Shown here: in pieces, positions 56,050 to 63,099 of the stretch
Numbering within the stretch: the stretch's first letter is position 1
Layout: each line of letters starts with the position of its first letter
NCBI GenBank assembly: GCA_026708965.1
Contig: JAPOTY010000004.1
Coordinates: forward strand, 1 to 63,099
Direction: 5' to 3'
Origin: Gammaproteobacteria bacterium
GTDB taxonomy: Bacteria; Pseudomonadota; Gammaproteobacteria; Steroidobacterales; Foliamicaceae
Length of the DNA stretch: 63,099 nt
The notes under the pieces: model-generated
Databases searched by the model: none
Told to the model about the DNA's origin: nothing
What the model saw: only the letters and a program-made list of their open reading frames with translations
Position numbers and translations under genes: made by a program

Positions 56050-56107
56050 ACCGCAATATCGCATGTTTGGGCTGGGGGTCTCTCATCTGGGATCCTCGAG
56101 ATTACGC
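56046..56107 (+). pseudogene. Truncated 5' end of a gene with GWGSLIWDPR motif
   Basis: The frame overlapping the NERD gene end by 4 bp reads MNRNIACLGWGSLIWDPRDY, the N-terminus of a small family found widely in bacteria. The similarity stops near 56107, where the converging restriction endonuclease gene ends (stop at 56113). The rest of the gene is missing, so this marks the edge of inserted DNA. Confidence 0.5.
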
Positions 56108-56112
56108 ACAAG

Positions 56113-57225
56113 TCAGCCGAACTCGGTCCCGTCAAGAATGCTCTTTAGGTGGTCGCGCCACGCGGCTTTGCCGGATGGTCGTGCGAATTCGTCCAGCTGG
56201 TTGCCTACTTCGGCAACGAACTCTAGGCGGCCTGCTTCGCCAGCCAAGCTCAGCGTGACCGAGACAATTTCCTCAATATTCGCGCTGTACAAGTTGATGC
56301 CCCGGCCCCACATGAGCCGTATTCGATTCCGAATGCCCTCGGCATCGGAAGACGCAACCCCCGGCGTGTTGATAAGAGCTTCGGTGAGTCCGCCGCGGCT
56401 GAGCTTCTCGTCAAAGGCGACCACGTCAGAAAGCTTGATTGTTCGTTCCTTGATCTCCACGGAGTAAACGGTCTCACCGTGCCTGCGGCACTCCAAGTCG
56501 GCAGTCATACCGCTGGCTTGATCAGCGGTGGTCGATGCCTGCCGACGCACTTCGTCCCATAGGCCAAATCGCCGCCCGATTACTTTGAACAGCGCGGCCG
56601 CTAGCGACATCCCGTGCTCGCCTTCGCGCGAGGCTTCTAGCAGCCGCCGAACAAGCAATAGCGTTTGCTCCAGGCTGACGCGCGTTAGTTTCGGGTAGTT
56701 GAATTGACGACTCTTGAGAATCTCATGGGTCTGGCGAAGCACCTCCCGAAGCACAGCCAATGTGTAGTTTGGGTCATTCCGTGCTTCAACATCACTCAGA
56801 ACTTCATGGAGTGCTTGCCAGAGCGGCAGCGTGTTTGTGCGCACATTCGGAGGATTCGGCACGACGCGGGCCTGCCGCAGCGGATTGCTTACGTAAGGAT
56901 CCTTGCTGGTCCCCAAAACATGCTCGTTATCATCCACCCACGGAACGACAACACTAGCGGCGAAACTCCTCGGGTCCCATTGGGATTCTTCGTTTTCACC
57001 GCGCTGAAGACAAAGGCAGTCAAGCTCCGGGTGAGTGACTTTGCCGAGCAATTGCGTCGGCAAGCTATAGGTGAAGGAAACGGCTTCCGACTTCAGCAAC
57101 TGCGCGATGTTTGCGCGAACTGCGGGGCTGACTTCGCGGGAATAGGCTTTGCCGTCTTCATCGGAAACTTCCTGCCACACATCGTTCAGTATCCCTCTGG
57201 CGCGTTCCCGGTCAGGCGAAGCCAT
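56113..57225 (-). CDS. Type II restriction endonuclease, SacI-like family
   Basis: This 370-residue protein resembles the SacI family of restriction endonucleases. A PD-(D/E)xK catalytic core is suggested by GMTADLECRRHGETVYSVEIKER (about 242-264, Asp then Glu-x-Lys), shown here in part. RLMWGRGINLYSANIEEIV and a helical C-terminus follow. It overlaps the methyltransferase gene by 14 bp, so the two form one restriction-modification unit. The recognition site is not told by the sequence. Confidence 0.75.
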   Translation of the reverse strand: MASPDRERARGILNDVWQEVSDEDGKAYSREVSPAVRANIAQLLKSEAVSFTYSLPTQLLGKVTHPELDCLCLQRGENEESQWDPRSFAASVVVPWVDDNEHVLGTSKDPYVSNPLRQARVVPNPPNVRTNTLPLWQALHEVLSDVEARNDPNYTLAVLREVLRQTHEILKSRQFNYPKLTRVSLEQTLLLVRRLLEASREGEHGMSLAAALFKVIGRRFGLWDEVRRQASTTADQASGMTADLECRRHGETVYSVEIKERTIKLSDVVAFDEKLSRGGLTEALINTPGVASSDAEGIRNRIRLMWGRGINLYSANIEEIVSVTLSLAGEAGRLEFVAEVGNQLDEFARPSGKAAWRDHLKSILDGTEFG

Positions 57226-58165
57226 TGCTGCCGGAAGCCGGATCGAAATTCATCCACAACGATTCCCGCCTGATACTCTTGGAGGAGTTGCAGATTTTCT
57301 CCGGCGCATCCACTCGGCGCCAATCGCCAAATAGCTCGTCGTAAAGATCGCATCGGTATCCTGAAAGCACCGCCCGACCCTTCACGCTTTGCAGCGCAGC
57401 AGCCATATCGCGGTGATCCTGGTCGGTCATTTCATGCCCGTAAGCACTCGAGTCCCCCCGGCTGTTATGAACATAAGGAGGGTCCAGGTAGAAAAGCGTT
57501 TTCGGCGTGTCGTAGCGTTGGACAACTTCCAAGGCGGGAGCGTTCTCGATTTGCACTCGCTGCAATCTTTGTGCGATTTCCGGCAGCCCTTCAACCGCTC
57601 CTAGCCAACGGGAAACAGCGCCGGCCATGCCAGCTCTGGAAGTCAGGACGCAGTGAGCCCAACGCCCTTCGCTGCTCGTTTGCGCGAGCCCCGTGCGGGT
57701 TTGCCGCGCCCGAACGTAGAACCGGCGGGCACGCTCAAGAGATGAGAGGTTCTCCGATGAGCCGCACGCTTTGACGAGTTCCGCTCTTGAGAACGGCGTC
57801 AGCCCGATGCCACGAATAAGATCATCGGGCTGGTCGCGCAAAACGGCGAAGAAATTGACCAGTTCCGTGTCGAGATCGTTGTAGGTTTCCACCTTTGCCG
57901 GCACGCGGTTGATGAGGACTGCCGCAGATCCGCCATAGACATCGCAAAAATGCTCGGCATCGGCGGGAAGATAGGGCAGGATGAAGTCCAGATGCACATA
58001 CTTGCCCCCGTACCACCCGAAGGCGATCATCTTCTTGCGGCGCCTTGCGGCGTTGCCGATGAGACGGCGTGTCTCGCGTTGCCCCTGCGGCGCTTCGGCT
58101 GGCGAGGGGTCCCATAGATTCGGCGTGAGGGCCTGATCAGTCATCTTTTCGCCTCCCGCCGACAC
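57212..58165 (-). CDS. D12-class adenine-specific DNA methyltransferase
   Basis: This 317-residue Dam-like enzyme has a SAM-binding FGWYGGKYVHLDFILPYLP (GGK motif, about 49-67), VYGGSAAVLINR and the catalytic DPPY in TLFYLDPPYVHNSRG near 233. YGHEMTDQDHRDMAAAL follows. It would protect DNA from the SacI-like nuclease. A possible later start is Met8. It is transcribed first, so protection precedes cutting. Confidence 0.93.
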   Translation of the reverse strand: MSAGGEKMTDQALTPNLWDPSPAEAPQGQRETRRLIGNAARRRKKMIAFGWYGGKYVHLDFILPYLPADAEHFCDVYGGSAAVLINRVPAKVETYNDLDTELVNFFAVLRDQPDDLIRGIGLTPFSRAELVKACGSSENLSSLERARRFYVRARQTRTGLAQTSSEGRWAHCVLTSRAGMAGAVSRWLGAVEGLPEIAQRLQRVQIENAPALEVVQRYDTPKTLFYLDPPYVHNSRGDSSAYGHEMTDQDHRDMAAALQSVKGRAVLSGYRCDLYDELFGDWRRVDAPEKICNSSKSIRRESLWMNFDPASGSNGFA

Positions 58166-58589
58166 GGCATCAAGGATTCCATTCCATGGAGCGAAATTTA
58201 GCGGTTTTGGGAATGGTGGTCAATGGACATGGGGAGGACAAGGCAATTCAGGATTTTCCCCACCTGCTCATGGGAACCCAAGCCGCTCAGGGAAGGCAGC
58301 GGAGGAAGCAATTTCATTGAGAAAAAAACCTAGACTGGAAGGCACGCCAAATATCAATCTGCTACTAATTCATGTCAAATTAGTATTTTGAATTTGGGCC
58401 AGCGCGCTCAGATCAACCCGATCCCAGTCCCACATGTGCCTGAACCCGTACAAATCAAGGTCGCTTGGGCACCCGTGTCTAGAAGGGCATCAAACGGGAT
58501 TGGAGCCTATGGAAAAACCGGTATATTTATCGGCATTAAATTCCCATTATTTTTGCAAATTAGATTACTAAGTTATTGATTTTAATATA
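58166..58589. other. AT-rich intergenic region
   Basis: These about 420 bp are clearly richer in A and T than the rest (notably 58540-58590). They include the promoter region of the methyltransferase gene. No gene, RNA or clear repeat is supported. The composition is like transferred or decaying DNA. Confidence 0.5.
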
Positions 58590-59317
58590 TTGCAAACCGG
58601 CATTCCAACCGGCAAAATTATTGGCGCCATGCTTCCGATAATGATGGAACCAATGCTGCCTCGCGATCATCAGGCGGGCATGACCGACCTTGCCGTGGAA
58701 CTCGTGGCAAAGGCAAGCGGGCTTGCAGCGCAGATCCAACATACCGTGCAGGAAAGCGTCGGAGATCTCGTGCGGTCCATGAATTGCTACTACTCGAATC
58801 TCATTGAGGGACACAACACACACCCGCGAGATATCGATGCGGCGCTGGAGGACAGGTACTCGCCGGACCTCAAAAGACGCGCTCTGCAGCAGGAAGCCCG
58901 TGCGCATATCGAAGTGCAAAAATTGATTGATAACGGTAATGATCCGCAGCACAACTTGAGAAGTTCTGTGCGTTTTTCTTGCGAACCTGCATAGACCAAG
59001 TCGAATTTATGGGTTCGCTCCTTCAACCCGGCGAATTATTGCGGCGAATGAAACTCTACACCGATGATGAAGTCGCCGCCGGACGCTTGCCTTCCCGCTC
59101 CATGTCCTTGCTTCGCGAGGCGCTGCTAATGGGGGAATTCGCACGCGGACGGGCGCCAGCAATCACGGGCTACCAGGAACGTCGAAGCCGCCAAATACTT
59201 TCCGCGCTCTTGAAGAAGGGCTTGCTTGTTTCCAAGGGCCCGCGTGCTTCCGTGCGCCTAGGCTTCCCGCTCAATGTCGTGGAAAGGTGGTTTCCACGGC
59301 TCTACCCGGCAGATTGA
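58590..59317 (+). pseudogene. Fic family protein pseudogene, catalytic core deleted
   Basis: Residues coded by 58590-58960 match the N-terminal part of Fic proteins (SMNCYYSNLIEGHNTHPRDI, then LQQEARAHIEVQKLID). A shifted frame from about 58962 to 59317 matches their C-terminal part (RTCIDQVEFMGSLLQPGELL and a winged helix GYQERRSRQILSALLKKGLL, ending FPRLYPAD). The middle with HPFxxGNGR, about 150 residues in normal members, is absent. The join lies near 58960 and also shifts the frame. It cannot AMPylate. Confidence 0.8.
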
Positions 59318-59556
59318 ACGGATTTAATTTGGCTGGCATCACTCACAAAAGCGAAATGAAGCTGATTTGATACGGTCAGAGAGCTTGGCTATCGCGGTTC
59401 TGAACAAGGTATTGCCTCCTGCGGTCATGGTCTGCCATGGCGCCGAATCGATTTCGATTGCAGGGTCGGCCAGGCTTCGCTCTACTTGCGTCCGCTGGAA
59501 TATGGCGGCGGGCAACCGCTGGCGGCGGGTGCCCGCTCATGTTGGCCGGCGCGGGT

Positions 59557-62500
59557 TTACCAGCGCCCGCGAATCTCGAATCCGACCAAGTGCTCGGCCG
59601 GATGCCGCGGCGCGTTCTCCGGCATGCTCGCGTCGCTCTCCCGACGGGTGGCCCGGAGTCCGAACGACAAGTCGGCCGCGCTGGCGGTTTCCGGCATCAG
59701 CCGCCAGCCGATGCTGTAGTCGCGCGACAGATGGGAGCGCCCGAACCCGGCATGCGGGCTGGCCGTGAAGCGGCCGCCGAAGGCCGGGAAGCCCCAGGCC
59801 GTCTCCATCGTCCAGCGGCTTGCAGCCATATTTGCCGCGCTGGCTGTGCGCTCCTCCAGCGACGCGGCGGCGAACAGCATGTCCAGCCCGCCTTGCGACA
59901 AGCCGCCGTAATCCTGGCGGAAGCTGAACGACGGCCCCAGGCCCGTTGAGGAATCCGGATCGAAGGCGAGCGAGACGGAAAGCCCCGAATCCTTAAAGCC
60001 GCTGTTCTCATGCATCAGCAACGTGCGGCCCGCCACGTCGAGCATCAATCCAAGCGACGGCGCGCTCCAAGCGAATCCGCCGCCGAGCTCGACCCCCAAG
60101 CCGGTTTCGGCATCGCCGCCATCGTGGCGCAAACCCATCTCCAGCCTGGGAACGAAGCCCATGCCATTGGCAAAAGCCATCCGCCAGCTTCCTTCCATCC
60201 CGAACCTGAATCCGCTCACGGCGGCATCCGATGCCGCAAGGCCCGGCGCCTCTTCCGACGAGGTCCGCGTCCACAGCGCGTCCGAAACAACGGCCAGCGC
60301 CGGACCGGAGGCCGAAAGCGGCATGAGGTCGCCGCGCAGGCCCGCAGCGACCATGCGCCAAGCCGTGCCGGCTTGGTGGCTGCCGCCCAAGGCGGGCGCA
60401 AGCCGCACCTCGCCCGTTCCGTGCCCGAACGCGCCCCACATCGTTATCCGCTCCGAAGCCCGCATCGACACGTAGGGAATCACGGCTGTCAGCGAGGCTT
60501 CGACCTCGCCGTCGCCCTCTGCCGCCGTGGCGCCGCAAGCAACCGCTCTCCCGGCGACCGCTGCGGGGCAGGCGCCAAAGCCCGCGCCAAAGCCCTCGTA
60601 AGGAACGCGGTGGCCGCCTTCGCTCGCGCTGCGCGTTAAAGCCAATCCGGCCAGCCAGCGCCCGCGCGCGTAGTCCGCCCCCAGCATCGACGTTATGGTT
60701 TCGCCGTGCAGCGACAGGCTGTCCTCGCGGCCCGAGAAACGGCCTTGCGCCGACTGTCCCCATAGCGCCAGGCTGCCGCCGGATTCGCCGCCCGCGCCGG
60801 TGAGCGTGAAGCTCGACGCGAGCAGCGCGTCGCGCAGCGTCATGCTTCGCGAATACGACGGATATGGACCGCCGAAGGCGCTTCCCGGGCCGTGGCCCGG
60901 CGAGGAAACGAAGCCTTCGCTAAAGCCGAAGCCTGCGCCGTGGCGGTCGCTCGCGAAACCGTCCGCGCCACGCTCGGCCGTGCCTGCCAGATCCGGCGTT
61001 GCCGCGCCGAAGGACGACAGCGCATGGCCCGCGAAGCGGCCCTGCGCCCCTGGCTCTCGCGGCGCCTCCATGCGGGCCGCGATGCCGCCGAGCGCCTGCT
61101 CGGCCACCGCCCGACCGAAGCGCGACAGATACGCGCCCGGCAGCGGATCGTCGTTGATGATCGTGCCCACACCCACCGCGTCGGCGATCACGGCGCCGCG
61201 CGCCCGGGAAAGCACGAACTCGAAAGTCTCGCCGGAATCGTCGTGGGAATCGTCGAAAGCGCGGATCCAGCGGTGCTGCTCCGTCTCGCCCGGCTCGAAA
61301 TACACCCACCAGCCGTTGCGCTGGTAGTCCCGGTTCTCGCCCGCCGACACCGGGCTCGACTCCCGGGTCTCAACCCGCACCCTCACCCTGTGCTCCGCGG
61401 CCGGCGACAGCGTGATGGTGAACTTCATGGGCTTGCCTTCCGGCCCGCTCGCATCCGAGACCGACAGCTCGGGCTCGGCCGCAGGCTCCTCGTCCTCCTC
61501 CGCGGGCGCGGGGTCGTCCGCCGGCTCCGTTTCCGGGCTCCCGCTTTCCTCGCCTTGCTCCGTGGCTGCGGGCTCGCCCGACTGCTGCGGCGCGCCGCCT
61601 TCCAGCGCCGTCAGCGCCGCCGCCACCGGTTCCCAACGCGCCCAGCCCTTGTCCGCATAGGTTTGCGCCTCCGCCGCAGTCATCGGCTCCAGCCCGGCGA
61701 ACTCCGCATCGGTCTCGCCCAAGGCCTTGAGCACCCGCTGCCAGCGCCGCACATGCTCGTCGCCATTTTCGGTCTCGCCCGCGTAGCCGCGCACATCGGC
61801 GATGAGGCCGGCGTGGGGGTTGGGGTCGGAGGAGGTGCCCGCGCTCTCGCTCTCGGATTGCTCGCCTTCCTCCGTGGCTGCCGGCTCCTCATCCTGCTCC
61901 ACGGCCTCAGGCTCGTCCGCCGGCTGCTGCTGCGCGCCGCTTTCCAGCGCCGTCACCACCGGCTCCCAGCGCGTCCAGCCCTTGTCCGCGTAGGTTTGCG
62001 CCTCGGCCGCGGTCATCAGCTCCAAGCCGGCGAACTCCGCATCGGTCTCGCCCAAGGCCTTGAGCACCCGCTGCCAGCGCCGCACATGCTCGTCGCCATT
62101 CTCGGTCTCGCCCGCGTAGCCGCGCACATCGGCAATGAGGCCGGCGTGGGGGTTGGGGTCGGAGGGGGTGCCCGTGCCCATGACGGCATCGCCGGGATCT
62201 TGCTCCGACTCGCTGTTCACGCGCACGGGCTCGCTGTTCACGCCCAGAGGCTGGCTAAGCATGGTGGTCACGCCGCCATCGACCCGCCCGACTATGGTTG
62301 CGGTCACGGTCACACTAGCGGGAGTCGATGAAGCGCATTGCCGCTTGACGTGGAAATAATTTCCATCGTGGCCAGTCCAAGTCGGGAATTCGCAACGCCT
62401 GCCGATGTCGGGGATATTCCTGCAAGTCAAATGAGCCGGGTCTCCTCCTCCGTCTTGTCTTGTTGGAACATACCAAAGAATCTTCTTTACCCGCTTGCCC

Positions 62501-62910
62501 CAGAATCCATTCCAGCGCCTTACCGTAATCGAGCTTGCCTCTGCCTGCGGCTCCACCCACACGGGATCGCCGCCGTTCACGGGATCAACGTTTCTGCCCG
62601 GATCGGACAAGACCGCGCCGCCGCCGGTTGCCGTTAGCCTGACCAGTATCTCGTCCGGCTCGGGAGCGGGCAGAATCCTAGGATCAATATTCGGGTGGTA
62701 GTCCCTCGGGCCACCCGCGCCGTGCGTGACAATCGATACCCAAGTGCTCGCGCCGCAAGCCATACTGAATGTAACGTCTCCATCGAATTCCGTGGCGCCG
62801 GACTTTTCCCGCAGCCATACTTTGGGTTCGCCTGCGTAGGCTTCGTTAGGCAGCGAAAGGAAGGCCAGGCCGAGCAGCGAAACGGCGGCTGGAATCAGCA
62901 GCTTTTTGAT
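59557..62910 (-). CDS. Autotransporter with tandem repeats, Calx-beta-like segment and C-terminal barrel
   Basis: This exported protein of roughly 1117 residues has a signal KKLLIPAAVSLLGLAFLSLP ending NEAYA. Two copies of a roughly 68-residue unit (DVRGYAGETENGDEHVRRWQ ... MTAAEAQTYADKGW) are joined by Glu-rich linkers. A Calx-beta-like segment follows (SVSDASGPEGKPMKFTITLS ... IINDD), then an outer-membrane barrel ending FEIRGRW. No standard start codon precedes the signal: the codon before KKLL is ATC (62908-62910). The first internal ATG (62763) would remove the signal. An ATG misread near the contig end, or an upstream start lost to the artefact, is likely. Confidence 0.8.
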   Translation of the reverse strand: MKKLLIPAAVSLLGLAFLSLPNEAYAGEPKVWLREKSGATEFDGDVTFSMACGASTWVSIVTHGAGGPRDYHPNIDPRILPAPEPDEILVRLTATGGGAVLSDPGRNVDPVNGGDPVWVEPQAEASSITVRRWNGFWGKRVKKILWYVPTRQDGGGDPAHLTCRNIPDIGRRCEFPTWTGHDGNYFHVKRQCASSTPASVTVTATIVGRVDGGVTTMLSQPLGVNSEPVRVNSESEQDPGDAVMGTGTPSDPNPHAGLIADVRGYAGETENGDEHVRRWQRVLKALGETDAEFAGLELMTAAEAQTYADKGWTRWEPVVTALESGAQQQPADEPEAVEQDEEPAATEEGEQSESESAGTSSDPNPHAGLIADVRGYAGETENGDEHVRRWQRVLKALGETDAEFAGLEPMTAAEAQTYADKGWARWEPVAAALTALEGGAPQQSGEPAATEQGEESGSPETEPADDPAPAEEDEEPAAEPELSVSDASGPEGKPMKFTITLSPAAEHRVRVRVETRESSPVSAGENRDYQRNGWWVYFEPGETEQHRWIRAFDDSHDDSGETFEFVLSRARGAVIADAVGVGTIINDDPLPGAYLSRFGRAVAEQALGGIAARMEAPREPGAQGRFAGHALSSFGAATPDLAGTAERGADGFASDRHGAGFGFSEGFVSSPGHGPGSAFGGPYPSYSRSMTLRDALLASSFTLTGAGGESGGSLALWGQSAQGRFSGREDSLSLHGETITSMLGADYARGRWLAGLALTRSASEGGHRVPYEGFGAGFGACPAAVAGRAVACGATAAEGDGEVEASLTAVIPYVSMRASERITMWGAFGHGTGEVRLAPALGGSHQAGTAWRMVAAGLRGDLMPLSASGPALAVVSDALWTRTSSEEAPGLAASDAAVSGFRFGMEGSWRMAFANGMGFVPRLEMGLRHDGGDAETGLGVELGGGFAWSAPSLGLMLDVAGRTLLMHENSGFKDSGLSVSLAFDPDSSTGLGPSFSFRQDYGGLSQGGLDMLFAAASLEERTASAANMAASRWTMETAWGFPAFGGRFTASPHAGFGRSHLSRDYSIGWRLMPETASAADLSFGLRATRRESDASMPENAPRHPAEHLVGFEIRGRW
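61629..62166. repeat. Two-copy 203-bp tandem repeat inside the autotransporter gene
   Basis: Positions 61629-61831 and 61964-62166 are nearly identical over about 203 bp, with differences mainly in third positions and near the ends. They code for the DVRGYA...KGWxRWEPV units. The intervening 130 bp codes for a Glu/Ala/Ser linker that also has a related copy on the other side. Confidence 0.85.
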
Positions 62911-62975
62911 GCAAGGGGATGCGCTTGCGCCGTAGGAACGGCAATAATGGGATGAAGGGAGAGCAGGGGTTAGAT

Positions 62976-63099
<124 letters not shown>

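Noticed and set aside
58388-58579. Small open frame in the AT-rich gap
   Set aside because: It has no ribosome-binding site, no recognisable similarity and an odd composition. It is probably chance.
54605-59317. Attachment-site duplication of the tRNA-Lys 3' end
   Set aside because: I looked for a repeat of the T-arm and acceptor sequence downstream and saw none, and no integrase gene is present in the window.
59367-59949. Open frames on the plus strand over the autotransporter 3' end
   Set aside because: They are antisense to the conserved barrel end of the autotransporter and rich in Arg and Pro.

Overview
The window looks like high-GC gammaproteobacterial chromosome, and its right end is a contig end. 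The gammaproteobacterial call rests on the ubi monooxygenase pair - pepP - TIGR02449/ZapB-like - zapA - fau - rpiA order (44.7-50.8 kb), which is the arrangement of the E. coli pepP/ubiH/zapA/fau/rpiA neighbourhood. It also rests on FlhD/FlhC-type regulators and a two-subunit NADPH glutamate synthase. The autotransporter with a Calx-beta-like segment, the NERD protein, the many toxin-antitoxin and restriction genes and the poly-C contig end suggest a metagenome-assembled genome, possibly from a marine or host-associated lineage (inference).

Layout. 0-3.1 kb: two coupled acyl-CoA dehydrogenases with a 2Fe-2S ferredoxin, behind a cluster of palindromic repeats. 3.1-8.8 kb: an OFA-family transporter, a periplasmic sensor without an output domain, a Tat-type substrate-binding protein, a TPR protein, a membrane-anchored glutamate-synthase-like protein and a tRNA with CAU anticodon. 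8.9-10.3 kb: a divergent FlhD-like/FlhC-like pair with no flagellar genes near. 10.3-12.7 kb: NmrA-like protein, small conserved protein, HMG-CoA lyase. 12.7-19 kb: gltD and gltB. 19-25 kb: a FitAB/VapBC-type toxin-antitoxin pair running directly into a 1632-residue type ISP restriction-modification enzyme. 25-37 kb: cobalamin uptake and late-stage assembly: cobU, cobD, cbiB, cobQ, the ABC importer btuD/btuC/btuF, btuB behind a cobalamin riboswitch, then cobO, cobC, cobS and cobT. 37-38.4 kb: two more toxin-antitoxin pairs (Phd/VapC and HicAB). 38.6-44.6 kb: phhB, trpS, a lipoprotein with a Rossmann fold, a PfkB kinase and a double-protease HtrA protein of the Nma111 type. 44.7-52.4 kb: housekeeping genes and an aldehyde dehydrogenase. 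52.5-59.3 kb: a lipoprotein with a zinc-protease motif, four tRNAs (Pro, Arg, His, Lys), then an accessory region with a LysM-TM-NERD protein, a truncated gene, a type II restriction pair and a Fic pseudogene that has lost its catalytic core. 59.5-62.9 kb: a large autotransporter with a tandem duplication. From about 62,976 the sequence is poly-C and looks artefactual.

How the genes work together. The cob/btu genes can import corrinoids, adenosylate them, attach the aminopropanol arm and assemble the nucleotide loop. No corrin-ring genes are present here, so the locus reads as salvage unless the ring pathway lies elsewhere. The riboswitch sits only before the uptake genes. gltBD is central nitrogen assimilation. 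A dispersed long-inverted-repeat element sits mostly downstream of genes and between convergent genes. A 45-bp leader including the start codon is shared by gltB and cobT. The regions most worth a second look are the FlhDC-like pair, the toxin-antitoxin/type ISP operon, the covarying palindromic element, the gltB/cobT leader repeat, and the LysM-NERD region.
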